Shown one piece after another: positions 1 through 9,456 of a stretch of DNA of 64,000 nucleotides; the first letter of the stretch is position 1, and each line of letters begins with the position of its first letter. The notes under the pieces were generated by a model. The model saw only the letters and a program-made list of their open reading frames with translations. It was not told the origin of the DNA and did no database searches. The translations under genes and the position numbers were made by a program. Source of the stretch: Alistipes sp. (GTDB taxonomy: Bacteria > Bacteroidota > Bacteroidia > Bacteroidales > Rikenellaceae); NCBI GenBank assembly GCA_017517705.1, contig JAFWYM010000013.1, positions 1 through 64,000 on the forward strand. The letters are read 5' to 3'.

Positions 1-1308
1 CAACTCATAAGCTCCATATTTGCCATACGTGGTGACACCCGGGCCATCGGTAGCACCTGCGGGTAGCGTCTTGCCGGCAGCCTTATAGCGATCCTGGAAC
101 CACTGAATCATATTCGACGATGCGGCAGCCCAGCACATGTTTATGTCGCCGTTGTCGCCTGCAGCCTTCTTGTTCACGTCGTACCAGCCCGATGTGAGCG
201 TAACGCCCTCGGCAAAGACGATAGTCTTGCCCGTAGCTGTAACCTCCTCGGCAGTGATTGTTAGCTCGTTAGACTTTACCGTGCCCTTCGTGGCATATAC
301 AGTGTATGTGCCGGGGGCAGTAGTTATGAACTTATTGCCATTAAGCACACCATCATTTACATATATCGTAGCGCTATTTGTTACGTTGGCACCACTCTGC
401 AATACGGTGAACTTAGTTGAGTCTACGCCGTTAGCCTTGATGGTCAACGATGTAGCCTCAATCTCGATAGGCTGCTCCTCCTCGACAATCTTCATACGTG
501 CAGTGAGCTCCACGCTGTTCGACTTCTCGCCCTCGTACATGGCGTAGAAGGTGTATACCTTAGGCTCTGTCGTTGTGAACTCCTTGCCCTCGAGCTTTAC
601 ATCGCCATCGGCGTTGTAGAGCTCAAAGTCGGTGATGCTCTCCTGACCTCTTGTAAGCGTAAATGTAGCCTTCTCCACGCCATCGGCATAGATTGTTGAG
701 GGTGTTACGCTGAGCGTCAACGCATCGGGAACTACAACCTCATCCTTGGTGAAGGTCACAGTCACGTTGTTCGACTTCTCACCCTCATACATAGCGTAGA
801 ACGAGTACTCGCCGGCCTCGGCCGTAGTGAAGGTGTTACCCTCGAGCTTGGTATCGCCCGCAGCGTTGTAAATCTCGCCTTGAGAGGTTACATCCTCGCC
901 ATTGCAATCTACCGTGAAGGTAACCGTGGCGTTTACCTTGAGCGATGTGGTGTCAGCCGTGAGGGTTACAACCTTAGTCTCGGTGGTAACCTCCTTGGCG
1001 GTTACGGTCACCGTATTCGACTTTTCGTTACCCTTCATCGCGTAGAACGTGTAGGTGCCTGCATACGTTGTGGTGAAGCTCTTAGATGTAAGAGCCTCGT
1101 TTGATGATGCGAAGTAGATGGTTGCATCCTCTACTACAGCGCCACTCTCATCCTTAACGGTGAATGTGGCTGCCTGTGTGCCATTGGCATATATCTCGCT
1201 ATTATCCACCGAGAGTGTCAATGTCTGCTTGGGGGTGGTGTCGGGCTCAGTCTCGCACGCTACGAAACCCACAAGAGCTGCCAAAGCTAAAAATAGATAT
1301 TTCTTCAT
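1..1308 (-). CDS. IdeS/Mac-like (C66) cysteine protease lipoprotein with Ig-like repeats, C-terminus off the window
   Basis: The reading frame is open from the ATG at 1308 to the left edge (436 codons seen), so the 3' end is missing. The N-terminus is a lipoprotein signal ending in FVAC followed by acidic residues (ETEPD), suggesting surface export. Four Ig-like repeats of about 85 residues follow, each ending in a FTT..G.Y.FYAMKG-type strand and a K-S-N segment. From about residue 370 the sequence reads GWYDVNKK, then NMCWAASSNMIQWF around Cys392. This closely resembles IdeS of Streptococcus (GWYDITK, then LLCGAATAGNMLHWW), where that Cys is the nucleophile; the catalytic His and Asp would lie beyond the edge. 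IdeS-family enzymes cut the IgG hinge; the target here is unknown. It lies 64 bp after another surface lipoprotein on the same strand. The family call is firm at motif level; substrate is inference. Confidence 0.75.
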   Translation of the reverse strand, partial: MKKYLFLALAALVGFVACETEPDTTPKQTLTLSVDNSEIYANGTQAATFTVKDESGAVVEDATIYFASSNEALTSKSFTTTYAGTYTFYAMKGNEKSNTVTVTAKEVTTETKVVTLTADTTSLKVNATVTFTVDCNGEDVTSQGEIYNAAGDTKLEGNTFTTAEAGEYSFYAMYEGEKSNNVTVTFTKDEVVVPDALTLSVTPSTIYADGVEKATFTLTRGQESITDFELYNADGDVKLEGKEFTTTEPKVYTFYAMYEGEKSNSVELTARMKIVEEEQPIEIEATSLTIKANGVDSTKFTVLQSGANVTNSATIYVNDGVLNGNKFITTAPGTYTVYATKGTVKSNELTITAEEVTATGKTIVFAEGVTLTSGWYDVNKKAAGDNGDINMCWAAASSNMIQWFQDRYKAAGKTLPAGATDGPGVTTYGKYGAYEL

Positions 1309-1325
1309 CTTGTATTTACGTTTTT

Positions 1326-1361
1326 AGATATATAGCAGGGCTTGCACCCCGCTATATATCT
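1326..1361 (-). terminator. intergenic hairpin between two lipoprotein genes
   Basis: Near-perfect inverted repeat (AGATATATAGC arm, one mismatch near the loop) just downstream of the 1373-3454 stop codon and 18 bp before the next start. On the minus strand it is followed by A residues, not U, so it may be an RNA-processing or attenuation structure rather than a strong intrinsic terminator. Confidence 0.45.
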
Positions 1362-1372
1362 GTTAAGTTTCT

Positions 1373-3454
1373 TTAGTTTACGCGTGTAAGCGTGATGTCA
1401 CCCAAGGCAATCGCCCAAGGCTCACTTCCACGGAACACTGCGGGACGATAGATGCCATAGCTGAACTCTTCACCTGCCTGGTGGGCACCGATAGTGAGCG
1501 TGTTGCCATCAGCCGAAATCGTCACGGGGAATGTTGCGGGCGCAGTGAACTTATTGTTCAAGTCGCAACCGAAGAAGTAAAATATACCATCTACATCCGA
1601 CCAGTTGTAGAGGTACTCGCTGCGTGATGTAGGTACGGTTACAACATCACCGGCACCAATCTCCAAGAAGATCTTGGGACCATAGTCGCGATATGCGAGC
1701 TCGGGATATGCTCCCCAGTAGTCGGGGTTGTAATTCATGAGCTTCTCGGGGCTCTGCATTACGGGAGCTTCGTGTACGCCCTGTGCCGTAACATTGAAGG
1801 GCCAGTTAAGAACTACAAGACGGTTTTGCTCGCGGTAGCGCTTCTCGGTAGTAGCATCAGCACCCTGAGCGATGGTTACGCGAGCACTATTGATTGATAC
1901 GTTCTGAACGTTGAACTGCTGGAGCTGGTACGATACCTCCCACTCGCCAAGAAGCGATGTGAAGAGATCCGACTCAACACGTGCAGGCACGGGCTTCGCC
2001 GTTGTTGACATCGTAGCACCCTTGATGGTCTCTGTCTGCTCAATATTCTTAACGCTGATGAGGGCTACATACTCTACCTCGGGGAAGAGATCCTCCATCT
2101 TGAGGCTAAGACCCGTAGTGCGGATAGCTTCCAGGTTCGTACCACTAATATCAATACCTTCGTTGCGGAGAATATAGTCATCGTCGTGACCTTCTTTACG
2201 CATAACGTCGAAGTCGCCCTTGGTGCCGTATGCCAATCTTACTGATGTTGCATCCTCAGAGTAGATGTTGATACTTAGTGTTTTATAGCTATCTGTCGAA
2301 GGACGTGTCATCGAGAATTCAACCTTAGGCGCAGCCAGTGTTGCACCAGTGGTTGTAAACTCCTGGATAATGAGATTCTCAGCCTCCATATTATCTCGGA
2401 TAACCACCATGCAGTAGTACTCGGTAGATGGTGCAAGGCCTTCCCACACCTGCTCGTTCGCAGCTGTAAGATGCCATGCGCCAGCTGTGGGGTTCTTAAC
2501 GAGAGATTGAAGCATCGATTCGCCATAGCTACCAATTATGCTCTCTGCCCACACCTTGTCGCGTACATATACCCAATACTCATTTACAGAGTCGCTGGGG
2601 GTTGTTGTTACGGTTACACCCATAGATGTGATGTTCTTGAGCTCTACGGTCATGCCGGCATTAGATGTGGGTCGCTTAGGAGTACGTGTCGTTGCAACAA
2701 AGATGTCGCCAACAACCTGCTGCTTCTCGGCGATAGCTGCAATCACGTAGTAGTCACGATCCTCTTTTACCTCCATATTATAGTCTCCCATCTTGTTACC
2801 ATCAACCCACTCGATAGTCTGCACTCCTGAAGCGGTAATGCCGATACCTACCGTGCTGATATAGCTCTCGGGTGTCTGACCTACATACTCGAGGTAATCC
2901 TTTGATATACACTGGTATACGTAGCTGCCAGGGATGTTGATGGTGAAAGTGATAGTGTCGTACGTAGTATTCTCAATGATGATAGGATTCACCTTGCCAT
3001 CGTCGGGCGTGGTGAAGGTAATCATCTTGGGCGCACTATATGCACCATCCTTTGCGCTGCGGAGTACAACGCAGAGCTTGTAGGTGGTATCGTCGTACAG
3101 ACCCTCAATCTTAACCGTGGTCTTATCCTTTATTGTGCCAGAGTTGCTGGCAAACCAATCCTGGAAGAGGGGCACGTCGAAGCCATCCTTGACGTATACA
3201 TAGCCAAACTCACCCTCAACGTTTGAGGTGATCTCAAAGGTGTAGCTGTCGTATGTGAGCTCCACCTCGGTGATAGTAATCTCGGGAACCGTGGGATTCT
3301 CCGGATTTTCGGGATCCTCGGGATTTTCGGGATTCTCGGGGTTATTGCCGGGGTCATTTGGCAATTTGTCAACCCCACTGTCGTCGCTACAGCCAATCAT
3401 GCAGATAGCCGCAACAAGCAAAGCAAAAAGTTGTAAGGTTTTTCTCATAGACAT
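1373..3454 (-). CDS. surface lipoprotein with fibronectin-III-like repeats
   Basis: 693 residues. The signal peptide ends in a lipobox (CMIGC) and the mature N-terminus is CSDDSG, an acidic/serine pattern typical of surface-exposed Bacteroidetes lipoproteins. A low-complexity Pro-Glu-Asn linker (PENPENPEDPENPENP) at about residues 38-55 is followed by at least three FN3-like units with the recurring T-Y-x-x-x-V-x-I-R edge strands (for example TTYKLCVVLRSAKDG and TEYYCMVVIRDN). The last ~170 residues (after SDLFTSLLGEWEVSY) form a separate beta-rich domain starting with a lipocalin-like LxGxW motif. No catalytic motif was seen, so this is probably a binding protein or scaffold. ATG at 3454 or at 3448 would both work. 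A TACTTTTG promoter lies about 80 bp upstream. Likely co-transcribed with the C66-like gene downstream. Confidence 0.7.
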   Translation of the reverse strand: MSMRKTLQLFALLVAAICMIGCSDDSGVDKLPNDPGNNPENPENPEDPENPENPTVPEITITEVELTYDSYTFEITSNVEGEFGYVYVKDGFDVPLFQDWFASNSGTIKDKTTVKIEGLYDDTTYKLCVVLRSAKDGAYSAPKMITFTTPDDGKVNPIIIENTTYDTITFTINIPGSYVYQCISKDYLEYVGQTPESYISTVGIGITASGVQTIEWVDGNKMGDYNMEVKEDRDYYVIAAIAEKQQVVGDIFVATTRTPKRPTSNAGMTVELKNITSMGVTVTTTPSDSVNEYWVYVRDKVWAESIIGSYGESMLQSLVKNPTAGAWHLTAANEQVWEGLAPSTEYYCMVVIRDNMEAENLIIQEFTTTGATLAAPKVEFSMTRPSTDSYKTLSINIYSEDATSVRLAYGTKGDFDVMRKEGHDDDYILRNEGIDISGTNLEAIRTTGLSLKMEDLFPEVEYVALISVKNIEQTETIKGATMSTTAKPVPARVESDLFTSLLGEWEVSYQLQQFNVQNVSINSARVTIAQGADATTEKRYREQNRLVVLNWPFNVTAQGVHEAPVMQSPEKLMNYNPDYWGAYPELAYRDYGPKIFLEIGAGDVVTVPTSRSEYLYNWSDVDGIFYFFGCDLNNKFTAPATFPVTISADGNTLTIGAHQAGEEFSYGIYRPAVFRGSEPWAIALGDITLTRVN

Positions 3455-3536
3455 TAAATTAGTGTTATTTAGTTATTCGTCTTATATGTCATGTGGTTAA
3501 TGTATCTGTATTTATACATCACACCATTATACGTGG

Positions 3537-3544
3537 CAAAAGTA
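3537..3544 (-). promoter_or_regulatory. -7 promoter element TACTTTTG for the FN3 lipoprotein
   Basis: Minus-strand match to the Bacteroidetes TAnnTTTG element, 82 bp before the ATG at 3454. Confidence 0.5.
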
Positions 3545-3625
3545 GTAAAAAAAAAGTAAACAGCAAACCATCATAATATATATTTTATTAAATTAGACGA
3601 GTTTATGTTCGTATGCCAACAAACG

Positions 3626-3661
3626 AAAAGCCGAGAGCACCACATGTGATGCCCTCGGCTT
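3626..3661 (-). terminator. terminator of the lipid kinase operon
   Basis: Inverted repeat GCCGAGGGCA...TGCTCTCGGC (one mismatch) read on the minus strand, followed by CTTTTCGTTTG. It sits about 35 bp after the stop codon of the lipid kinase gene. Confidence 0.75.
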
Positions 3662-3693
3662 ATATATACTATAGGTATAGTCGCAGTGTGTGG

Positions 3694-4689
3694 CTATGCC
3701 TGTTTACCCACCTTGTCCAAGAACGACTTGTTGACAATGACCCTCACCTCGCGATGACACACGCGAAACTCTATGGGTGTCGTGCCAAAGAGCTCGCCAT
3801 CAATCTCCAGTTGGCTGTCGGGCGACGACTCTATGCGCACCTTGCGTCCCTGCATGTGCGTGACATGGCCGATAGAGTATATCGTGCCGTTGAAGAGGCG
3901 ACGTATGCGAAATACCACGTGCCACCAGTGTACCGGACGTATCATTGTGATATCCAACAGTCCATCATCCGAAACAGCCTCGGGGAGCTGCTGTATACCA
4001 CCACCGTTGTACTTACATACGCCGATGGCTATGCTGAAGAGGAAGCTGTTGGAGATGAGCTCGTCGTCGATCCATAGCTTCACACCTGCAGATTTGTGGC
4101 CGAAGAATGTCCTGAGCATGCTCCATAGGTACGAGGCCTTGCCCGTATGGCCCTTAGCCTTGCGGTGCTGGTAGTGGCGTATAACCTCGGCATCGAAGCC
4201 TACACCCGCCACATTGGCCATATATCGCATCTGGCGATATTGCGCCTCCTCGTACTCCACCTCCGAGACATCCTGCAGGAAGGTGTAGCCCTCCTTAAGT
4301 GCTCGTATGGCCTCCGAGTAGCGCTGGGGTATGCCATACATACGTATCCAGTCGTTGCCCGTACCTACGGCAATAACCGCGATGGTTACATCCGAGGGTG
4401 CCGCCTGCTTCTGGATAAATAGTCCGTTTACAACCTCGTGCAACGTACCATCGCCACCCACGACGATGATATGCCTGTAGCCCTGCTCGACGGCCGACAC
4501 CGTTAGCTCCGTGGCGTGACACTTATGCTCGGTGAATACCGCCTCGCACTTTATGTTGTTGTCGCGCAACAGTTTAGAAATCAGTGGGTAGTCGTCCAAC
4601 CCCTTGCCTGAGCCGGCAATGGGGTTGACGATTACGAACCACTTAACGTCGCCTACAACTGTAGGTCTATCCAACGTCTGCGACTTCAT
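3694..4689 (-). CDS. diacylglycerol kinase family lipid kinase (YegS/BmrU-like)
   Basis: 331 residues, the usual length for the DAGK_cat/YegS family. The N-terminal nucleotide-binding motif VNPIAGSGKG is at 21-30 and the family signature GGDGT at 78-82, followed by HEVVNGL. VGTGNDW is the conserved downstream glycine-rich motif. The C-terminal half has the expected beta-sandwich ending in ...LEIDGELFGTTPIEFRV. Members phosphorylate diacylglycerol, ceramide/sphingolipid or other lipids at the inner membrane with ATP; the Bacteroidales substrate cannot be read from sequence, although sphingolipid is possible. It starts 12 bp after the pepD stop and is the last gene of the minus-strand OMP-phoH-pepD-kinase run. 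Confidence 0.85.
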   Translation of the reverse strand: MKSQTLDRPTVVGDVKWFVIVNPIAGSGKGLDDYPLISKLLRDNNIKCEAVFTEHKCHATELTVSAVEQGYRHIIVVGGDGTLHEVVNGLFIQKQAAPSDVTIAVIAVGTGNDWIRMYGIPQRYSEAIRALKEGYTFLQDVSEVEYEEAQYRQMRYMANVAGVGFDAEVIRHYQHRKAKGHTGKASYLWSMLRTFFGHKSAGVKLWIDDELISNSFLFSIAIGVCKYNGGGIQQLPEAVSDDGLLDITMIRPVHWWHVVFRIRRLFNGTIYSIGHVTHMQGRKVRIESSPDSQLEIDGELFGTTPIEFRVCHREVRVIVNKSFLDKVGKQA

Positions 4690-4701
4690 CTCACCTTAGT
4701 G

Positions 4702-6165
4702 TTATGCCTTCTTGGGGGCGTTACGAATAGTGTTGAGGAGGAAGTCGTAGAACTTCTCGACCGAGGCAATCTCTACCTTCTCATCGGGAGAGTGGGGGTA
4801 GCAGATTGTAGGGCCAAACGAGATCATATCCATACCCGGATACTTAGCGCCGATGATGCCGCACTCCAAGCCTGCGTGGATGGCTGTAACTGCGGGCTTC
4901 ACGCCATAGAGCTTCTCGTATGACTCAAGCATGGTGTGGAGGATGGGTGACTTCATATTGGGATTCCAGCCGCTATATGAGCCCGAGAGCTCCACGTCGG
5001 CACCTGCCAACTCGAATACTGAAGAGATGGCGCCTGCCAACTCGCCCTTCTCGGTGTCTACCGACGAGCGCAACAAGCACTTAACCTCGATTGTCGTGCC
5101 CGTAGATGCTACGATGGCGAGGTTTGACGATGTCTGCACGAGACCCTCCATAGCTGTCGACATGCGCTGCACGCCATTGGGGCAGCCACATACGGCGCGA
5201 ATCAATGAGTGCGACTCGAGGTGCGGGATGATGGTCTTGGGGCACTCGATAGGCTCGGCAAAGATCTCGATAGAGTCCTCGATGCCCTCGAACTCCTTGA
5301 TGATAACCTTCTCGTACGACTTCACGTTAGCCTCGAAGATAGCCTTCTCCGCCTCGCGTACAACGACGATAGCCCACGCCTCGCGCGGTATGGCATTACG
5401 CATATTGCCACCCTCAACCGATGCAAGCTCCAAGCCGTATGATTCGGTCTCCTGACGCAACAGACGGAACAACACCTTGTTGGCATTGGCGCGCTGCGTG
5501 CCGATCTGGATGCCCGAGTGACCACCCTTGAGACCCTTGACTGTAACCTTGTATGCCGCGAACTTACCCTCCAAGGGCTGCTCCTTGTACTTGAATGTCA
5601 CATTTACATCCATACCACCGGCGCAACCAACGTACAACTCACCCTCAGTCTCCGAGTCGAGGTTGAGCAGAATGTCGCCCTTGAGCATGCCGCTCTTAAG
5701 ACCGAAGGCACCATCCATGCCTGTCTCCTCTGTCGCCGTGAAGAGGCACTCCAGCGGGCCGTGAACGAGCTCCGTATCCTCCATCGCTGCCATTGCCGCA
5801 GCGAGGCCTATGCCGTTGTCGGCACCCAGCGTCGTGCCATTGGCCGTAACCCACTCGCCATCGATATATGCCTCGATGGGGTCGGTCGAGAAGTTGAACT
5901 CCTTGTCGTTGTTCTTCTGGGGCACCATGTCGGTGTGTGCCTGCATGATGATACCCTTGCGATCCTCCATGCCGGGTGTCGCGGGCTTATAGACGTATAC
6001 GTTCTGCGCCTCGTCAACCTTATGCTCCAAGCCGAGCTCCTCGGCCCACTTCACGATGTATGCGCGGATGGCATCCTCCTCGTGCGAGGGGTGGGGGATG
6101 TTGCAAATCTCGGCAAAGTGCTTCCACACGAGTGCCGGCTTCAAACCTTTCAAATTCTTGTCCAT
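4702..6165 (-). CDS. pepD: aminoacyl-histidine dipeptidase (M20 metallopeptidase)
   Basis: 487 residues, full length for the PepD/M20C family. Zinc-site motifs are present: QAHTDMV with H77 and D79, the bridging Asp in LGADNGIG (D116), the catalytic and metal-binding Glu pair in TATEETGMDG (E146/E147), and a late His in AIHAGLECG. These cytosolic enzymes hydrolyse Xaa-His and other dipeptides and let peptide-fermenting gut bacteria use dipeptides. The gene lies between phoH (29 bp upstream) and the lipid kinase (12 bp downstream), so co-transcription is likely although the functions are unrelated. Confidence 0.92.
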   Translation of the reverse strand: MDKNLKGLKPALVWKHFAEICNIPHPSHEEDAIRAYIVKWAEELGLEHKVDEAQNVYVYKPATPGMEDRKGIIMQAHTDMVPQKNNDKEFNFSTDPIEAYIDGEWVTANGTTLGADNGIGLAAAMAAMEDTELVHGPLECLFTATEETGMDGAFGLKSGMLKGDILLNLDSETEGELYVGCAGGMDVNVTFKYKEQPLEGKFAAYKVTVKGLKGGHSGIQIGTQRANANKVLFRLLRQETESYGLELASVEGGNMRNAIPREAWAIVVVREAEKAIFEANVKSYEKVIIKEFEGIEDSIEIFAEPIECPKTIIPHLESHSLIRAVCGCPNGVQRMSTAMEGLVQTSSNLAIVASTGTTIEVKCLLRSSVDTEKGELAGAISSVFELAGADVELSGSYSGWNPNMKSPILHTMLESYEKLYGVKPAVTAIHAGLECGIIGAKYPGMDMISFGPTICYPHSPDEKVEIASVEKFYDFLLNTIRNAPKKA

Positions 6166-6194
6166 AGTTTTAGTCGTTAATTATTAGTTATTAG

Positions 6195-7208
6195 TTATTT
6201 GTTATCTGTTGTTTGGTTGTTGTCGTGCTTGTTTCTAAGTCCATTTTCGAGCTCCTCGCGCTTGTCGAACGCCTCGACGATATACTTCACCAGGCGGTGG
6301 CGCACGATGTCGCGCTTGTCGAACTCAACGATGCCTATACCCTCGATGTTGCGTAGTGTATCCATCGCTCGCGTGAGTCCGCTGTCGGAGCGGCGCGGAA
6401 GGTCTATCTGTGTGACGTCGCCCGTGACGATGAACTTGGCATTGCGACCCATGCGCGTGAGGAACATCTTTATCTGCGATAGTGTCGTGTTCTGTGCCTC
6501 GTCGAGGATGACAAAGGCGTTGTCGAGCGTACGTCCACGCATATACGCAAGGGGTGCGATCTGCACCGTGCCCTCCTCCAAGAATTTCTGGAGCTTAGCC
6601 GCAGGAATCATGTCGTTCAGCGCGTCGTACAGCGGCTGCAAATATGGGTCGAGCTTCTCCTTCATGTCGCCCGGCAGGAAGCCGAGCTTCTCTCCCGCCT
6701 CCACCGCGGGGCGCGTGAGGATTATACGTCGCACCTCGCGCTCCTTGAGTGCTCGCACAGCGAGGGCTATGGCCGTGTATGTCTTACCCGAGCCCGCGGG
6801 GCCCACGGCAAACATGAGGTCGCACCTCTCGGCCTGCTTGACAAGACGCTGCTGGTTTATGGTGCGGGCACGTATTATCGCTCCGTTGTTGCCATAGACG
6901 ATGACATCCTTATCCACGGCCGGTGGCTCGGTGCTCAGCTCCGCGAGGCTCGACGAGAATGCCTGCGATACCACCTCCGACGATATATGGCCATACTTGA
7001 CGTAGTAGTCTACCAGAGCATTCATCCTACGCTCGAAGGCCGCCACGTCGCTACGGGCACCGAGGGCTTTGATCTTGTCGCCTCGAGCCACAATCTTGAG
7101 CTTGGGGCATAGCTCGCGCATCTGCTCCAAGTAGGCATCCTGTGTGCCATATAGTTCGCGGGCATCGACACCCTCGATAAGTATCTCTTTTACGATCTCT
7201 TCACTCAT
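6195..7208 (-). CDS. phoH: PhoH family ATPase
   Basis: 337 residues. The N-terminal ~75 residues look like the KH-like domain seen in PhoH/PhoL proteins. The P-loop domain carries Walker A VGPAGSGKT (about 135-143), RPAVEAGEKLGFLPG, and Walker B VILDEAQN (233-240), all classic PhoH signatures. The family is linked to RNA metabolism and is often next to ybeY; here the neighbours are an OMP gene 20 bp upstream and pepD. The C-terminal tail (NKHDNNQTTDNK) is a short disordered extension. Cytosolic, ATP-binding; exact RNA role is inferred from the family. Confidence 0.92.
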   Translation of the reverse strand: MSEEIVKEILIEGVDARELYGTQDAYLEQMRELCPKLKIVARGDKIKALGARSDVAAFERRMNALVDYYVKYGHISSEVVSQAFSSSLAELSTEPPAVDKDVIVYGNNGAIIRARTINQQRLVKQAERCDLMFAVGPAGSGKTYTAIALAVRALKEREVRRIILTRPAVEAGEKLGFLPGDMKEKLDPYLQPLYDALNDMIPAAKLQKFLEEGTVQIAPLAYMRGRTLDNAFVILDEAQNTTLSQIKMFLTRMGRNAKFIVTGDVTQIDLPRRSDSGLTRAMDTLRNIEGIGIVEFDKRDIVRHRLVKYIVEAFDKREELENGLRNKHDNNQTTDNK

Positions 7209-7228
7209 ACTCTCAATCCATTCAACAC

Positions 7229-7951
7229 CTAAAATACTAAGGTCACACCTGCCGTGATCTTGTAGGGGCGCGTGCTGAACTCAACGCCCTGAAATTGGTT
7301 TGTGGTATCTGCAAGGGCGTGTATGTATCGCGCCTCGATGATGAAATTGCGCCCTATGCCGAAGGCTAAACCTCCCGCGATGTTCCACGTAGGCTGCGCC
7401 GGGCCATAGAGCATAACCTCGCCCTCGTGCGTATACTCCGTCTTGCTCATAATCGTAAATACGGGGCCTGCAGTTATGCGCACGATGTTGTTGGCCATAC
7501 GTAGCGATAGCAGCAGCGGAAAGTCCACCGTGCGTGTTCTCACCCTGTGCTCCACCCTCTCCGTGGCAGCATCTATCGAGCCACCCTCATAGACAATCTC
7601 CGCCTCGATGGCGAAGTTACGCCCGAAGCACACGGCAAAGTCGAGGTGTCCGTGGAAGCCGAAGCGTGGCTTGAGCTTGACGTCTGACGTCGAGGTGTGG
7701 TATATACCCGTGTAGGCACCACCGATGCCTATGCCCCACTCGGTGCGAATCTTGGGCACCTGGCCTCCAATGCCGTCAGTGGGGTAGAACGTATAGTCGT
7801 GGTTGTGGTCATGATGGCCGTGGTCGTGGTGGTTGTGATGGTCGTGGTGTGTCTGTGCCTCTTGAGCCACAACTCTCGACGTGGTAAACAGCGCCACAAC
7901 GAGCATTGCAATAATAGTAATGCCCCTCATCCCCATTCTTCTACGACTCAT
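7229..7951 (-). CDS. outer-membrane beta-barrel protein with a His-rich N-terminal segment
   Basis: 240 residues from the ATG at 7951. This start is chosen because a TATCTTTG promoter at 7993-8000 lies downstream of the longer possible start at 8023, and because MRGITIIAMLVVALF... then begins a good signal peptide ending near VVAQ. Right after cleavage comes a segment with 11 His among Asp/Asn/Gly (about residues 34-51), a likely Zn/Cu/Ni-binding stretch. The rest is a PorT/OmpW-like small barrel of alternating strands (GGAYTGIYH, RFGFHGHLDFAV, NFAIEAEIVYEGG) ending in ...ITAGVTLVF with the terminal Phe expected of outer membrane proteins. First gene of the OMP-phoH-pepD-lipid kinase run. A metal-related role is inference. 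Confidence 0.75.
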   Translation of the reverse strand: MSRRRMGMRGITIIAMLVVALFTTSRVVAQEAQTHHDHHNHHDHGHHDHNHDYTFYPTDGIGGQVPKIRTEWGIGIGGAYTGIYHTSTSDVKLKPRFGFHGHLDFAVCFGRNFAIEAEIVYEGGSIDAATERVEHRVRTRTVDFPLLLSLRMANNIVRITAGPVFTIMSKTEYTHEGEVMLYGPAQPTWNIAGGLAFGIGRNFIIEARYIHALADTTNQFQGVEFSTRPYKITAGVTLVF

Positions 7952-7992
7952 TATCTCTATATCTTTCACTCCTTGTCTATAATAATAACTTC

Positions 7993-8000
7993 CAAAGATA
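7993..8000 (-). promoter_or_regulatory. -7 element TATCTTTG for the OMP-phoH operon
   Basis: Minus-strand TAnnTTTG match about 42 bp before the ATG at 7951. It rules out the upstream start at 8023. Confidence 0.6.
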
Positions 8001-8072
8001 CTCATTTTAGATAAATAAACCAAAATTTCGGGTAAATATTTTGTAAAGTTTCCAAAATCCGAGGATTTGACT

Positions 8073-8080
8073 TATCTTTG
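8073..8080 (+). promoter_or_regulatory. -7 element TATCTTTG for der
   Basis: Located 33 bp before the ATG at 8114. It overlaps the start codon of the longer possible reading frame (8078), supporting the shorter start. Confidence 0.6.
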
Positions 8081-8113
8081 TGGCCGATTGTAAGAATTAA
8101 TAAAAGTGATATT

Positions 8114-9418
8114 ATGAGCCTTGTAGCTATTGTAGGACGCCCGAATGTTGGTAAGTCGACACTCTTCAACCGCCTTGTTGGCCAGCGTCAGGCCATCGTC
8201 GATGAGACGGCAGGAACGACGCGCGACCGCCACTATGGCAAGACCGATTGGAATGGTAAGGAGTTCTCGGTGATAGATACGGGTGGTTATACCGTGAATA
8301 GTGAGGATATCTTCGAGGACGAGATTCGTCGTCAGGTGATGCTCGCCATCGACGAGGCTGACCTTATACTCTTCCTCGTTGAGGTGCGCACGGGCATTAC
8401 CGACCTCGATATGATGATGGCCGACATCCTTCGCCGCTCGGGTAAGAAGGTGATGCTCGTATGCAATAAGGTCGATACCTATGACCTCATATACTTCTCG
8501 CACGAGTTCCACTCGCTGGGTCTTGGCGAGCCCTACTGTATAAGCTCAATGTCGGGTAGTGGTACGGGAGATATGATGGATGCCATCCTTGCCAACCTCC
8601 CCGAGGATACCACCGCCGAGTACGATGCCACACTCCCGCGCATCGCCATCGTCGGCCGCCCGAATGTCGGTAAGTCCTCTATGACAAACGCACTCCTTGG
8701 TCAGGAGCGTAACATCGTCACCAACGTGGCAGGCACCACGCGCGACTCGATACACACGCGCTACAACATGTACGGCATGGACTTCTACCTTATCGACACC
8801 GCAGGTATGCGTAAGAAGGGTAAGGTCACGGAGGATCTCGAATTTTACTCTGTTATGCGCTCGATACGTGCTATCGAGAACTCCGACGTGTGTGTCCTCA
8901 TGCTCGACGCGGAGCAGGGCATAGAGTCGCAGGACTTAAACATCCATAACCTCATCGTGCGTAACCGCAAGGGATGTGTCATCGTGGTAAATAAGTGGGA
9001 CTTGGTGGAGAAGGATAGCAATACCATGAAGGTGTGGCGCGAGTTCCTCGAGAAGAAGCTTGCACCCTTCAGCGACATACCCATCATCTTCACCTCGGTG
9101 ATAAACAAGCAGCGTATCCTCGATGTATTGCAGGCCGCCATCCGCGTATATCAGTCGCGCAAGCGCCGCATATCTACGTCGGAGCTCAACGACTTCTTCC
9201 TACCCCTCATCGAGAACTATCCCCCCGCAGCGACTAAGGGTAAGTATATCAAGATTAAGTACGTCACACAGCTGCCCACACCGACACCGCAGTTCGCCTT
9301 CTTCGTGAACTTGCCACAGTATATCAAGGAGTCATACCGCCGCTTCCTCGAGAACAAACTGCGTGAGGAGTGGGATTTCTCGGGAGTGCCTGTGCAGATA
9401 TACTTCCGCCAAAAGTAA
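8114..9418 (+). CDS. der: ribosome biogenesis GTPase Der (EngA)
   Basis: 434 residues from [15 protein letters not shown]. Two tandem G domains are clear: GRPNVGKS near residue 8 and again near 182, each with a switch region ([16 protein letters not shown]), DTGG/DTAG and an NKxD motif (CNKVD, VNKWD). The C-terminal KH-like domain follows ([11 protein letters not shown]...). Der is essential for 50S subunit assembly. The 12 extra codons from 8078 are rejected because the promoter overlaps them. Monocistronic between its own promoter and the hairpin at 9457. Confidence 0.96.
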   Translation: MSLVAIVGRPNVGKSTLFNRLVGQRQAIVDETAGTTRDRHYGKTDWNGKEFSVIDTGGYTVNSEDIFEDEIRRQVMLAIDEADLILFLVEVRTGITDLDMMMADILRRSGKKVMLVCNKVDTYDLIYFSHEFHSLGLGEPYCISSMSGSGTGDMMDAILANLPEDTTAEYDATLPRIAIVGRPNVGKSSMTNALLGQERNIVTNVAGTTRDSIHTRYNMYGMDFYLIDTAGMRKKGKVTEDLEFYSVMRSIRAIENSDVCVLMLDAEQGIESQDLNIHNLIVRNRKGCVIVVNKWDLVEKDSNTMKVWREFLEKKLAPFSDIPIIFTSVINKQRILDVLQAAIRVYQSRKRRISTSELNDFFLPLIENYPPAATKGKYIKIKYVTQLPTPTPQFAFFVNLPQYIKESYRRFLENKLREEWDFSGVPVQIYFRQK

Positions 9419-9456
9419 TTTCTTGTGATAAGCCGTAATCTGCGGCACCAAACCTC

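Noticed and set aside
8078..8113. 12-codon N-terminal extension of Der
   Set aside because: The -7 promoter element overlaps this start; conserved Der begins at [10 protein letters not shown].
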